From assembly GCA_012931725.1 (NCBI GenBank), contig CM022946.1, forward strand, positions 60,912,098 to 60,976,097: a stretch of 64,000 nucleotides of DNA, read 5' to 3'. The notes beneath the pieces are model-generated. The model saw only the letters and a program-made list of their open reading frames with translations. It did not search any database and was not told where the DNA came from. Numbering within the stretch: position 1 is the first letter of the stretch; each line of letters starts with the position of its first letter. Below, in pieces: positions 46,291 through 57,818 of the stretch. A program made the translations under genes and the position numbers. The DNA is from Litsea cubeba. Its lineage: Eukaryota; Streptophyta; Magnoliopsida; Laurales; Lauraceae.

Positions 46291-48981
46291 ATCAGAAAAG
46301 TAGTCTGAAGGTCCTGCATCATCAACAACCACATTAATCGACTCCATAACTGTAGAGTTTCTGATATTATAAACCCAATAGGCCTTACTCGACATTGAGT
46401 AACCAAGAGAAATTCCCTCGTCACTTTTGGAGTCAAATTTGCTTAGGTGTTCCCTATCCTTTAAGATGTAGCACTTACTCCCAAAAGTTCGAAAATACTT
46501 GACAGTTAGTTTGCGTTTACACCAAATCTCATATGGGGTCGATTTTGTTCCAGGCCGTAGGTAAACTCTATTGATAATATGAACTGATGTGTTTACCGCT
46601 TCAGCCCAGAAACGTTGAGGAATTTTCTTACTGTGTAACATCACGCGTGCCATCTCTTGGACAACACGATTTTTTCTCTCAACTACACCATTTTGTTGTG
46701 GTGTTTTTGGTGCAGAAAATTCATGTTTTATACCATGCTTGGAACAAAAAGACTCAAAATAAGAGTTTTGAAATTCAGTTCCATGGTCTGAACGAATACG
46801 AACTACACCACCAAAGGTTTTTCCTTTATCATTAATGAGCAAAGTCCATAAATCAAGAAAAACTTCAAAGGTTTCTGACTTTTCTTTTAGGAAACGAACC
46901 CATGTAAGCCGCGAAAAATCATCAACAGTTAGAAATATATATTTCTTACCGCCAATGCTTTCAGATTTTGTAGGACCCATGAGATCCATATGAAGTAATT
47001 CAAGCCTGGTGGTGGTTAAGGCATCAACCTTTTTATGTGAGAACCTGATTTGTTTTCCTATCTGACAAGGACCACACACAATTGTGGGGGCTTTTAAATG
47101 TTTGGTTAGCCCTATAACAGTTTCATTTTTTGCCAAGTTATCTAGGTCCTTATGATTAACATGGCCTAAACGTTGATGCCACAAATCTATGTCATTGATT
47201 ATAGCTGCATGACATGATATGGTATTCTCTGTGGCAACGACATAACAATTGTCAGAAGTACGTACGCCATGGAGAACATTATTTCCCTTTTTATCAACAA
47301 TTAGACAGTCATTAAGAGAGAAATGAACTTCATGTTGTGAGTCACACAATTGGCTGATGCTTAACAGATTAGCTTTTAGACCTTTAACAAAGAAAACATT
47401 TGATAAAGATGACATACCTGGAATTGAAACTGTACCTTTTTCGATTATGTTTAATTTGCTTCCATCCCCAAATTTTACACTACCTCCATTACAGCTTTCC
47501 AATGAGGTAAACAAAGATTTATTTCCAGTCATATGTCTAGAACATCCGCTATCCAAGTACCAAACTTGCGAATTTGTGGCTTTGAGAGCAGTAAGAACCA
47601 CATTGTAGTGAAGATCAGACTTAATAACCCAGATGGATTTAGTCTTGATCTTTTGAGGAGTATAATTCCTCACCCCACGCTGTTTATGTATTTGATGTTT
47701 AAGTTGATAACAATGTGGTCTTATGTGCCCTTTTATTCCACAAAAATGACAGATTGGAACAAATCTAGGTGTTGACACATTTTTAGATGCTCGTGAGTTC
47801 CCAAGGTGAGTATTTGGTTTAGCACTCATGTTGGATTGCAAAGCTGGTCCTTTAACAAAAACAAATTTACCTGATTGCTTAGTTGAAGAAGACTCAGAAA
47901 TAAATCCAAGTCCTGTCTTATGTTTATCACTTCTTTGTTGCATCAGAATCTCATCAAGAGTCATGGATCCTTTGTTCATTCGATCAAGTGAGGACTTGGC
48001 TGAAATTAATTCTGTTAGAGCCATCCGAAGTTTTCCACAGACATCATTTTTCTCAGCCTCCAGCAGGTTGTACTCAGTTTGCAAGGAATCCAGTTCTTTT
48101 TTAACAGTCTCATATTGTGTAGTTGTGGAATCTTTTTCTTTGCCTGCAACAATAACTTTGTCAGATAAAATCACACGTTGAGTTTCTAACTGGGTTACCT
48201 TGATGCGGGCATCACTTAGTTTAGAAGCAATTATTGCATTATGAGATTCTGAATCTTTCAGCTTTTGAGAGAGTTTATCGTTTATACGAGATAAACGTAA
48301 TGAATCTTTGAGAAGTTTCTTATATGCTACTTCAATATCCTGTTCTTCATCAGAAAGATCATCAATGTTTGACTCGTTATCTGACTTGGAATCCTTGTCA
48401 GATAACCCCTGCTCAAGAGATGAGTTAGTACAAGATATAAAAGCAACAAACTTAGCAGACTCAGATTGTGACTCAGAGTCACTGTTCTCATTCTCAGATT
48501 CTTCCTCTTCCCAAGAAACATTCAAGGCTTTTCCTTTGTTTTTCTCTAACCTGTTGGCACATTTAGAAGCTGGGTGACCAAAACCTTGACATTCAAAGCA
48601 TTGAATGGGTTTGGTAGCAGTTTGGGATGTATTTTTATCATACTTGGTAACACCTTTTGTTTTATTAAAGCCTTTGTTCTTTGGGAATTCCTTTTTGAGA
48701 GTTGGTTTGTTTTTATTCAAATATCTCTTAAAACGTTTAACAAACAAGGCCTCAAGTTCAACATCATCAATATCATTATCAGATTCATCATCATTGTTAG
48801 ATTTAGAAGACATGAGAGCAATACCCTTGGATTTTTTACTAGGGCAGTGATTTGCTTCAAAAGTCTGTAAATTTCCAACAAGTTCCTCAACAGGAAGTTC
48901 ATTGAGATTTGTGTGTTCCTCAATGGCAATTACTTTGGACTGAAATCTTTCAGGCAGAGATCGAAGACTTTTCTTTGCCAC
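46132..48981 (-). pseudogene. Copia gag C-term, protease, integrase
   Basis: A 949-residue open frame. It has a gag tail (KKSLRSLPERFQSKVIAIEE), zinc knuckle CFECQGFGHPASKC, a long coiled coil (about 220-330), a second knuckle CHFCGIKGHIRPHC and protease DSGCSRHMTG. The integrase HHCC is WHQRLGHVNHKDLDNL ... CGPCQIGKQ. Its DDE core is LLHMDLMGP, RSDHGTEFQNSYFE and PQQNGVVERKNR, followed by the copia FGSKCYILKDREHLSKFD block. Two zinc knuckles and the coiled coil fit Sirevirus Gag. The N-terminal gag part is in another frame (48930-49481) and RT follows after the duplication. Confidence 0.92.
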
Positions 48982-49481
48982 TTTCGAGGAAAAGGTTCTC
49001 CCAGATTGAAACTTGAATTAACAATATGACCAAGTTTGGCATTAAACTCATCAAAAGTTTCATCATCTTTCATACGTATAGTCTCAAAGGCAGATGTCAA
49101 GTTTTGAATTTTGATTTGCCTGACTATATCAGTGCCTTCATGCACTGTTCTTAAAAGATCCCAAGCCTCTTTTGCAGTGGTGCAAGTTGAGATTCTCCGA
49201 AATTCTGAATGAGAAATGCCATTATTCATAGCATTCATAGCCCTATCATTCCAATGGGTCTGATTCTTTTCTCCTTGGGTCCAGTCAGCTACTGGTTTGG
49301 GAACAGTTCTCCCTTCAACAACCATTGTTGGTGATTTGTAACCATTCACCACTGTTTGCCAAACATCATGATCAATAGAACGTAAAAACGCAGTCATCCT
49401 TACCTTCCAGTAAGCATAATTGCTACTACCTTCAAGCAATGGAGGCTTGGTGGTAGACGTGCCTTCCCTGGTGAATTCCAT
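48930..49481 (-). pseudogene. Copia gag N-terminal part
   Basis: Starts at ATG 49481 (MEFTREGTSTTKPPLLEG), 56 bases after the LTR. It contains the copia gag signature SSNYAYWKVRMTAFLRSID, ISTCTTAKEAWDLLRTVHEG and TSAFETIRMKDDETFDEFNA (UBN2-type gag). After about residue 165 it runs into a wrong frame, while the true continuation is the KKSLRSLPERF frame at 48981. A one-base indel near 48985-49000 explains this. Confidence 0.88.
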
Positions 49482-49523
49482 AGATCAAATCTGAGAGGAT
49501 CGCACTTTAGAGTTGTGCAACTT

Positions 49524-49535
49524 GTTCTGATACCA
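49524..49535 (-). other. Primer-binding site of copia element
   Basis: On the minus strand TGGTATCAGAAC, complementary to the initiator-tRNA-Met 3' end with one mismatch, lies two bases inside the 5' LTR. Confidence 0.85.
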
Positions 49536-49537
49536 CG

Positions 49538-50459
49538 TGAAAGTTTTAGTTAACCTTCTATTTAAGCCCTAACACAAGCTAAGGTCCTTTCTCAGATTCT
49601 TATATGAATACCAAACACAGAGAATTAAACTAATTAATTAACCTAAGTCCAAATAAGAATAAATCACCACAAAATAGGAAGAGACACATGTTTTTACGTG
49701 GAAAACCCAACTCGGGAAAAAACCACGGGTGGTAGAGACCACAGAAAGCAAAGCACTATAATATGAAGATTACAAGTGAACTCACTAGACCTTTGACGTA
49801 GTTGTAACTCAACCTAAAAGGACTGTGAAGAACTTGTCGACGACCCGCCGTTCACCTTCCACGTGCTAGCTTGAAACCCACCTTGAATGCCCCTTCAAGG
49901 TGCTTGATCACAGGGAAATAAAATAAGTCTTCAGCACAATCTCCCTTGCACAATTAAGCCCACAAAACTCTCCAGAGATGAATCTTAAAACTCAAGTGAA
50001 TAATCTATCTTCTGTGTCTTATTTGTGGATGCAAGGGGTTAATAAATAGCCCAAGGCTCGTGCAAAATCCTCTTAGAAATAAAACAGGACTGTTAGAAGA
50101 AGTTTGGAAACGCAGCAAATAAGAGTCCCGTTTGGGACAGAAACTCCAAGCTCGCTATAGCGAGACTGCATTCTGTCATTGACAGAACTGCTTCTCGCTA
50201 TAGCGAGGTTCAGTCTCGCTATAGCGAGACAGGGTTCTGTCAAAACACTTGTAGCATGAGGAGTTTGTCAAGGAAAGTCTCTCTTGAGGTCTTTTGATTA
50301 CTTTGGAACACTTTTAAGTGTATCAAGGTCTTCCGAAGAGGTCTTCACAAACCAAATGCTTCCTTCACAGTCCTATTCTAAAATAAATAGAAAATACAAC
50401 TCGATTAGGACTCTGAGTTTTGTTCAAGATAAAAGAATTAGCCAACTAAAATTCTAACA
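49538..50459 (-). repeat. 5' LTR of copia element
   Basis: 922 bp, the partner of 40723-41665. Palindromes CTCGCTATAGCGAG lie at 50151, 50194 and 50215. A ~21 bp unit present in the other LTR is missing here. Confidence 0.92.
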
Positions 50460-51131
50460 TTATGTTTCATACTACACATTATGAGCATTTTCACTTCAAT
50501 CAAATACCTTTGTGATTGATACTCTCAAATGCTTTGGGCATACATACATGAGTTACCTTTTAAATTTGATTGAAGGCTTCATGCATATACATTGATCATC
50601 CATCTTTGCATTTCTAAAGTGTATGTTTGAGTTGTATTTTCATATCAGCATGTTCTAGAGGTATTTCTTTGTACTCAAATTGTAATCTCATCAAGTGTAT
50701 TATAGATGCTATTTAGAAAAATAACCCTAGTGGTTGAAAAGGTTATTGCTTAGCTAAGAAAAGCATATTGTAAGGTTATTACTAACCCTATTGAAAAGCA
50801 TATTATCGATGTTATTGCTTAGCCAATTGAAAAGAAAAATGTAAAGGTTATTACTGAGCCTTGAAAAATATATTTTATAGTGGAATGCCGATGGGGTGTA
50901 GGAACGCAAGCTAGGAGTGGATGTAAGCATTTTAGAAGAACCACTATAAATCATTGTGTTGTGGTGAATGTTTATATTTTGTGGCTATTATTTACTTTGT
51001 ATGCTTCCGCACTTTGCTTTCAAAATCATCACTTGTACTTAATTAAGTTAAACTTTGGCATAATTGGTCTAAAATTAAGCTCACCCTATTCAACACCCCA
51101 CCTCTTTTAGGGTTCGGATCCCGAAATTTCA
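50460..51131 (+). repeat. Repeat Z copy 3, 3' part
   Basis: Resumes after the copia element with the duplicated ttatg. 'ggttattgcttagct' tandem units, 'ggagtggatgtaagcatttt' and 'gctcaccctattcaacaccc' match copies 1 and 2. It ends ggatcccgaaatttca. Non-coding. Confidence 0.7.
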
Positions 51132-51372
51132 CGTACATCCAATGGATCTCAAGAAAGTCATCGAGATGAGCTACACCATCTCAAAGGGTGATGGGTGTTA
51201 AAGGTCATTGGGAGTTTCAATGTAGATAACATCAAAGATAAGAAAAAACCTGGCTAGGGCTCAGCAGACGAGAGACAACCCGTACTATTCATGAATTGGG
51301 AATCCTAGGAATGACAGTACCCGACAAGAGTATATAATTATTGCAGTTTAGTAGAAGCAATGAAGGAATTAG
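51132..51372. other. Unidentified segment before TRIM
   Basis: Possibly decayed copia coding DNA continuing across the TRIM, but I could not identify a domain here. The last five bases (attag, 51368-51372) are the TRIM target duplication. Confidence 0.35.
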
Positions 51373-51865
51373 TGTAACGCCCTACCCTACATGCATGCAT
51401 GCATGATATTGTCCGCTTTGGCCCACGTGCCTCATAGTTTTATTTCGGATGGGCCTCAACCCATCAAAATGCCTCATGCAAGATAAGGGTGTAAGCTCTA
51501 CCTATAATCTCATTCACTTTCCTCTCTATAGTCGATGTGGGACTCCGAGGTGTCACAATCCACCCCCTTTAGGGTTGCACGTCCCTGTGCAATAGTCCAC
51601 CAGCCCTCTTGGTCCACCCACTTGCATCAGACCACGGCAGGGGACCCATACTCGAACTAGTTGAGAGTCGGCTCTGATATTATTTGTAACGTCCCACCCT
51701 ACACGTATACATGATATTGTCCGCTTTGGCCCACGGGCCTCACGGTTTTATTTATGATGGGCCTCAACCCATCAAAAGGCCTCATGCAAGGTAAGTGTGT
51801 AAGCTCTACCTATAATCACATTCACTTTTATCTCTATAGTCGATGTGGGACTCTGGGGCATCACA
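51373..51865 (-). mobile_element. Complete TRIM retrotransposon, 493 bp
   Basis: Two LTRs of 185 bp (51373-51557) and 181 bp (51685-51865) enclose 127 bp. The whole is flanked by attag (51368-51372 and 51866-51870). On the minus strand a primer-binding-like TAATATCAGAGC (two mismatches to the initiator-Met type) follows the 51685-51865 LTR by two bases. A purine tract AAAGGGGGTGGAT precedes the other LTR. No coding capacity, as expected for terminal-repeat retrotransposons in miniature. A related LTR fragment lies at 878-1035. Confidence 0.9.
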
Positions 51866-51885
51866 ATTAGTTCTGACATTCTACT

Positions 51886-52020
51886 CTCAAGTAGTGAATG
51901 CACGGAATTGGGTAGGAGCTATGAGAGAAGAAATATAATTAAGTAATAAGAACCAGGTATGGCAGATGGTCGATCTAGTACAAGATCGAGGCCATAAGTT
52001 TTCAAAAGAGGGAATTTAAG
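51886..52020 (+). pseudogene. Copia RT 5' remnant
   Basis: The frame reads NARNWVGAMREEI, a stop, then LSNKNQVWQMVDLVQDRG. This is the conserved start of the copia RT region (W..AM.EE...L.KN.VW..VDL). It is short, with stops. The TRIM is inserted just upstream of it. Confidence 0.6.
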
Positions 52021-52368
52021 TCGGCGAATCATTAAATAAATATAAAGTACTATTAGTAGATAAGAGATTTCATAAGTGGAAGGAGTAGATTACAAGAGAT
52101 GTTTAACTCCGGCTGTGATATTCCTATCCATAGAAATCTTAGTGTCAATGGTAGTTGATGATGAACAAGGGCTGCATCTAATTAATGTAAGTGCTGCGTT
52201 TCAGAAACGATGATTACGAAAAGGCTTCCCTGTAATTTGCGGGTTTTGTGGTGCAAAGTTATGAGGATAGAAGTGTACAAACTACTTGATAGCACTGCGT
52301 GGATTTTTAGCATCCCTGATATAGTGACCTAAGAAGTGACCTAAGAACTTCATGAGGTAATAGATAAA
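52021..52368. other. Intergenic, nothing recognised
   Basis: No gene supported. The last nine bases (atagataaa, 52360-52368) are the MULE target duplication. Confidence 0.5.
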
Positions 52369-52547
52369 GGGAGCTGCTCTGGTGAGAGAGACTCTCACCA
52401 GATCTATGAGAGAGCTTAATCTCGGTCGTTCGTTTTCATTTCGGATCCAACGGTGAGTGATAAAAGTCAAAAAGCAAGGCTGCAGGAGAGAGAAAAACGC
52501 ATGCGCTGCAGGAGAGAGAATGGAGACACGTCACGTCACAGAACTTC
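52369..52547 (+). repeat. Left TIR of MULE
   Basis: Matches the reverse complement of 58750-58930. It includes an internal inverted repeat (ggtgagagagactctcacc) and a duplicated gctgcaggagagag motif flanking gcatgcgct. It presumably carries the transposase promoter. Confidence 0.93.
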
Positions 52548-52639
52548 CGCCCAAATTTGGGCTAAACCCTATCCACCCTATCCATTCTCTTCTCAGCCAC
52601 TGCACCCCTCCATTCTCTTATGCCGCCCAACCACACTGC

Positions 52640-52927
52640 GTAGACTGACCAAAACTGCCGGCGCGAAAGAGAAGATTGACGCTGCGACAATCCATTCTCT
52701 TCTTTTCGAAGCCCGACGACGCTGCACCACTCCATTCTCTTCTCTAAGATTCACCGGACGACGCTTCGAAACCGCCTGACGAAGCTGCGAAGCCCGATCA
52801 AAACTGCCGGAGCAAGAGCAGTTCGCTGTGAAGCCCGAAATAGAAGCCCGACGACACCGTGACGATCCATTCTCTTCTCTGCAAAGCCCGACGATGTTGC
52901 GACGATCAGTCCATTCCAACGCCGACG
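52640..52927 (+). repeat. Left subterminal repeats of MULE
   Basis: Repeated 'aagcccgacgac', 'tccattctcttct' and 'aaactgccgg' units between the TIR and the first ATG, matched in style by the right subterminal region (58195-58620). Non-coding; the frames here are by-products. Confidence 0.65.
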
Positions 52928-55900
52928 ATGGATTCTGGGACTCAAGATTGTCAGGTAAGTTTTCTTCCTTTACAACTCAAGATTGATGTGGGTTTTGGAC
53001 AGTTTTTTTTTATTGCTTCTTCATTACTGTATGTTGCTCTTCTGTTTGTGTGGGATTTTGGTCATTACTCATTAATGTACTGTTTGTGTGGGATTTTTTT
53101 TTTCTTGTTTCTTCCTTTACTACTTTCATTACTGTACTGTTTGTGGGTTATTATTGCTTATGGTGTGCGCATGGTTTAGTTATTTTGCTTGTTTTATTAT
53201 TGCTTGACTTTGTTCTTAATTGATAACATCATTTAGAAGGAATCAACTAACATACTGATACGGAGCCTTTGCCTCTATCGGTTCAAATGCCTATGATGTA
53301 TTTCTCACAACATATGCCCATCATGCATTCCTCACATCAGTCGCAATATCCAATGCCACAGCAAATGCCCGTCATCGCTGTCACAAATTCCTCGGCCCAG
53401 TCAGTTCAAATGCCTCTGATGTATTTCTCACAGCAAATGCCGATCATGCATTCGTCACAATACCTGCAACATCCAACGACACAACAAATGCCCTTCATTG
53501 CTGTCACGGATTCCTCATCCCATTCAGTTCATATGCCTGTCCACTCATCGCAACATGTGCAACATTCATCCACTAGTGCAAGTCAAGTAAGTCCTGTTTC
53601 TTACATATTTTCAGTTAATAACATGTGCTTCATATATTCTCATTTGATGTTTTTTTTTTCGGTGTGCATTTGGAACATTCTTTAGAAAGAATCAGGCGCA
53701 TCTTCAACAATTAGATCATTTGTTCCAGATGTAGAAGAGGAAAAAATACCAAGAGTAGGGATGTTGGTGGATAGTATTGAGGAGGCTTACAACCTCTATA
53801 ATACTTATGCTAGAGCAGCCGGGTTTAGTGTTAGAAAAAGCTCTGATGCAAGACGTAAAAATGAAGTTGTTTGGAAGAAGTTTGTGTGTTCCAAAGAAGG
53901 CCAAAAAGTAGAGAAGATTTGCTATGCAAATGTTGTACAGAGGCGTGTTGCAGATATTCGAGAGAATTGTGGGGCTGAGTTACAAGTGAGGAGAAATGCA
54001 TCCGGGCAATGGTTTGTAAGCAAATTTGTTGTGGAACATTGTCATAATTTAAGTTCTCCTCGAAAGACTCATATGTTACGATCACATCGTGATGTGACTG
54101 CACCGAAGAAGAACTTGATAGATTCATTTAGTGCCGCAAATATACGAACCTGTAGTCAAATGGATATATTTGAAGTTCAAGCGGGTGGTCGTCCTGACTT
54201 GGTTGGTTTCACAGAAAAAGATGTCCGAAATTATGGTAGAGACAAAAAGATAAATAACATGGGCAAAGATGGTCAAAGGTTATATGAACATTTCAAGCAG
54301 CTAAAAGAAACAAGTCGATCACTGCATTTTTCAATAGAATCAGATTCAGAGGGTCATGTGAAACATGTGTTTTGGACCGAGCAACTATTTCGAGCATCAT
54401 ATAGGGAGTTTGGGGACGTCGTTGGATTTGACACGACGTATCAAACGAATAAATTTGAACTGGTTTTTGGTGTATTCACAGGAGTGAATCACCATGGGCA
54501 AACAACAATATTTGGTTATGGACTTCTTTCAGATGAAACATTTGAAACTTTTGTGTGGTTATTTAAGACTTGGCTCGAAGCAATGCCCGGAGACCCACCA
54601 AAAGCGATCTTAACCGATCAGGACCCCGCGATGAAAAAAGCAATTAAGTTTGCACTTCCCACCACATGCCATCGGTTTTGTGTATGGCACATAATGCAAA
54701 AGCTAAATGTTAAGCTAGGTGGAGTTGCAATCCATTGTGGAGAACTGGTTTGGAGAATAAAAGATATTGTATATAACTCTGAAACAAAGGAACAATTTTT
54801 TTCTTAGTGGGAGAAGACATTGGTAGAATACAAAGTGCTTGACAATAAATGGTTGAATGAAATGTTTGAAAATCGTGAGTTGTGGGTACCAATATTTATG
54901 CGAGGTATGTTCTTTGCAGGGATGATCTCGACTCAAAGAAACGAAAGTATAAATGCTTTCATCAAGCAATTAGGGACAGAAAAGGAGGGTTTGTGTGATT
55001 TTGTTTTGCGATTGGAAGGAGCCATTGCCCGGCTAGGAAGAAACGAGCTAAAAGCTGATCATGACACCTTAAATGGGAAGCCAATTTTGAAGACTGAATG
55101 GCCAATGGAGAAACAAATGGCGGAGATATATACAAGAAATTTTTTTTACAAATTTCAGGAACAATTCATGTCAATGGCAACTTGCATTGTACAACTTCAA
55201 AAGGACGAACTAAATGAAAGAATTTATGATGTTTCAGAATTTAAACGTGAAAAGGAAATTGTAAGAAGGGTCATTTTTATAAAAGATATGAAGCATGTAA
55301 ATTGTTAATGTCAAATGTTTGAGTTTGAAGGAATTTCATGTAATCATATTCTCTGCATCCTTAAACAAGAGAGGATATTTATATTGCCGGACCAATATAT
55401 TTTGAGAAGATGGACTATTCAAGCGAGAAAAGGGTCCGATGTATACATGAGCCTCTTCGAGCGGACAATATCATTTGATAACTCATTGATTGCACGACAT
55501 GGGGATTTATTATATTATGCGACAATGGCCATTGATGAATCATCTATGTCTGTGAAGGCATACGAAAATGCTAAACAAGTCTTATTGGACCTTATACGAA
55601 CATCTCGTGCAATCAATGAAACCGCGGGGACCGGAGATAAGAAAAGGGGGAACTCTTGTGATAAAGAAGTGGATAAATCAGTCGATGCGAAGCAGTATCT
55701 CGAGCCAAAGCATATTACCACAAAAGGACGTGCAAAGAGACTTAAATCATCCAAAGAAAAAGCACTTAAAAAGGCCCGATTATGTCGAGGTTGCAACAGG
55801 CGTGGTGTTTCACATGACAGGCGCAACTGTCCTGCGCTATTAAATAGGTAATCTATTACATGGAATTTACTATTCTAATGATTATACTAAACTATTAACT

Positions 55901-56059
55901 CCTATTTATTATTTTTGAATTGCATTTTTACATTTTAGGGCCACTGTTCAAGAGTCTGCAATTTCTCAAGGTATAGCAGGAGATGATTCATGCTCCTTTG
56001 ATCAGGACGACGCTTCTATCAATACAAGTTCCAATGATGAATCTGATGCTATGTTTTAG
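52928..56059 (+). pseudogene. FAR1-related MULE transposase
   Basis: Likely exons: 52928-52954, 53237-53586, 53686-55847 and 55939-56059, all with GT..AG introns. Exon 2 encodes two 44-residue Met/Gln-rich repeats (SVQMPMMYFSQHMPIMHSS type). Exon 3 has a FAR1 DNA-binding domain (SIEEAYNLYNTYARAAGFSV), the MULE transposase core (VVGFDTTYQTNKFELVFGVF, ILTDQDPAMKKAI, THCHRF-like TTCHRFCVWHIMQ), a SWIM finger (CQMFEFEGISCNHIL) and a C-terminal CCHC-like LCRGCNRRGVSHDRRNC. Breaks: TAG at 54805-54807, TAA at 55306-55308 (the middle position of the SWIM C-x-C), and a frame loss between 53237 and 53269. Same family as FHY3/FAR1 and FRS proteins, but the TIRs show it is transposon-borne. Confidence 0.88.
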
Positions 56060-57441
56060 GTAAACATTTAAGTTTGATTCTTTACATATCATTTTAATGG
56101 AAATGCTTTGCATTTGAGCTCTTATTATATTTTTCTTTACTTTCTCCACTACTCTTTTATCTTTGCAGCATATGAGGCTATTGATACAATGCATCTGGTG
56201 TGAAGGAGCTTACTAGTTAATGACTGAAGGACACGACATCAAGCATAGACCCATTTCTTTTTTGTTTTGTTTCTAGTGTAATGGTTGTCTCCAATGTATT
56301 GGATAAGACTATATTTGTCTTTGTTTGTTTTGTTTGTTTTGTTCTAGTGTGGGTAAGGCTATGTGAAGTGCATTCGTTCCAGTAGTGGATGATGTTGGAC
56401 ATGATACTTTATATGACATATTTGTTTTGTTCTAGTGTGGGCAAGGCTATGTGAAGTGCATTCGTTCAAGTAGTGGATGATGTTGGACATGATACTTTAT
56501 ATGAAATATTGGGACACCATGTAGAGCCCATTTTTTTACTTGATATTACTATCATCTTCACAATTTATGTTGGGGTAAAGATGGCTTCACTTGCAAGGTA
56601 AATATTGAAGCTATCAGAGTGATGTCTCAGGCCAGTTGCAGTACACAGAGTACTCTCATCATCAATGGTCTAGTTAGTGAGAAGTAGGCCACATAATTTA
56701 AATCGGTTCACCTGTATCACTTGTGTTTGTGCTTCCAGTCAAAAACATATCATACAACAATCAGGTTCTAGAGTGCTCAAAATCATATATACGGCAGAAT
56801 ATGCTAAATGTCAACCTTACTTTGACAGCTTAAAATTGAAAGAGATGCCAGTAGAAACAAGGGATGGAATGAGGGAAAGGTCAACTTTGCTCCAACATAT
56901 AAGTACTCCAACAATTCAGATTCTTATGTAGGAGAAACTCTAGCATCAATGAAGAAAAGGAGGACTCCAGCATGGTATCTGGACACTCCATTTTACTATC
57001 CCAAGCACCTAATACCCAACTGTTACTGACATTAGTTCTTACAGTGTATCTATTGGGATTTCAGGTGTGATCGAATACTGTGGTATGGAGACGGTATCAC
57101 TCAATTTTCTTACTTTCGCGGCGAGTGAATGTTAACATTTTAAAGATCCCAAATAAGTTCCAGGGACCTGTAGTTTATTGGGGACTATATGCATTCTGGA
57201 AAAAAGCTTCTCGAATGAATTGGAAAACACATATTCATTCACCGATTTAAACAACATATGACTCTCATCTACACCCATTTAAACATAGATTCATTCAAAA
57301 ATTCATTTACACCCGGAATGATATAAAAACTAAAATACAACACATGATCATCAATAAACGACATATAGCCACGAAAATGTGATGTATTTTGCATAAATAC
57401 ATATTCCTTAAATTTTCACTCTCAATATGTGCACGCATGAG
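56060..57441. other. MULE spacer between convergent genes
   Basis: Non-coding 3' regions of the two convergent genes. It includes an 88 bp tandem duplication (56341-56428 and 56429-56516; gttctagtgtgggtaaggct...). No further gene recognised. Confidence 0.65.
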
Positions 57442-57818
57442 TCAGTTTTGTGCCTCCAAGGCTTCTTTAATTCCTTCAACAGATGATGTCAAGTTTCCAT
57501 TGACTCTTTCAAGCCTTGAGTTAGGTGGATGCTCCCTTGAGACTTGATCTTTCCAGAAAAATGCATCACATCCATTGTCATCCTACAATCAAGCGAATTC
57601 CTTTTTTAGCAAGATGACATATATTTGAATCACAAATTGAACATTTCAGTAATTACCACAAATAAGAATTTTTATAGCTCACTTACATTCCAATATGGAC
57701 ATCTCCAAAACTTTCGATTCGGATTGGTCTCCGTATGACTTGTAAATAATCTCATGTCTCCACTCCCACATGGGCATTTTGGAACCCAATTAGTGTTCCT
57801 GGAATTGGATGATGACAT
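57442..57818 (-). CDS. GRF-type zinc-finger protein of MULE
   Basis: Two exons on the minus strand, 57818-57687 and 57582-57442, with a 104 bp GT..AG intron in phase 0, predict 90 residues without interruption. The first exon is a GRF zinc finger: VPKCPCGSGDMRLFTSHTET, then NPNRKFWRCPYWN; the second adds DDNGCDAFFWKD. Together they give the CxC ... GR-like N-x-x-R-x-F-W-x-C ... C pattern. GRF fingers bind single-stranded nucleic acid in other proteins. A charged tail (LTSSVEGIKEALEA) may be helical. It converges on the transposase and would be driven from the right TIR, like mudrB in MuDR, although the protein is unrelated. Its function in transposition is inference. Intact, unlike the transposase. 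Confidence 0.82.

Larger units (their letters stand above)
40723..50459 (-). mobile_element. Sirevirus-like Ty1/copia element, degenerate
   Basis: A 9,737 bp element on the minus strand, flanked by ttatg (40718-40722 and 50460-50464), with LTRs of 943 and 922 bp. Order on the minus strand: primer-binding site, gag, protease, integrase, RT, RNase H, then an extra ORF, polypurine tract. Integrase before RT defines Ty1/copia. The long gag with coiled coil and two zinc knuckles, the extra 3' ORF and palindrome-rich LTRs fit the Sirevirus (SIRE/Maximus) lineage. It is broken by a frameshift in gag, a 143 bp tandem duplication between integrase and RT, and a nonsense codon between RT and RNase H. 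Confidence 0.92.

Noticed and set aside
52453..52945. Several 60-110 residue frames on both strands
   Set aside because: They overlap the MULE TIR and subterminal repeats, have no domain, and lie upstream of the transposase exons.
53761..55851. A host FAR1-RELATED SEQUENCE gene
   Set aside because: It is enclosed by long TIRs with a 9 bp target duplication and carries nonsense codons, so it is transposon-borne and not a host FRS gene.
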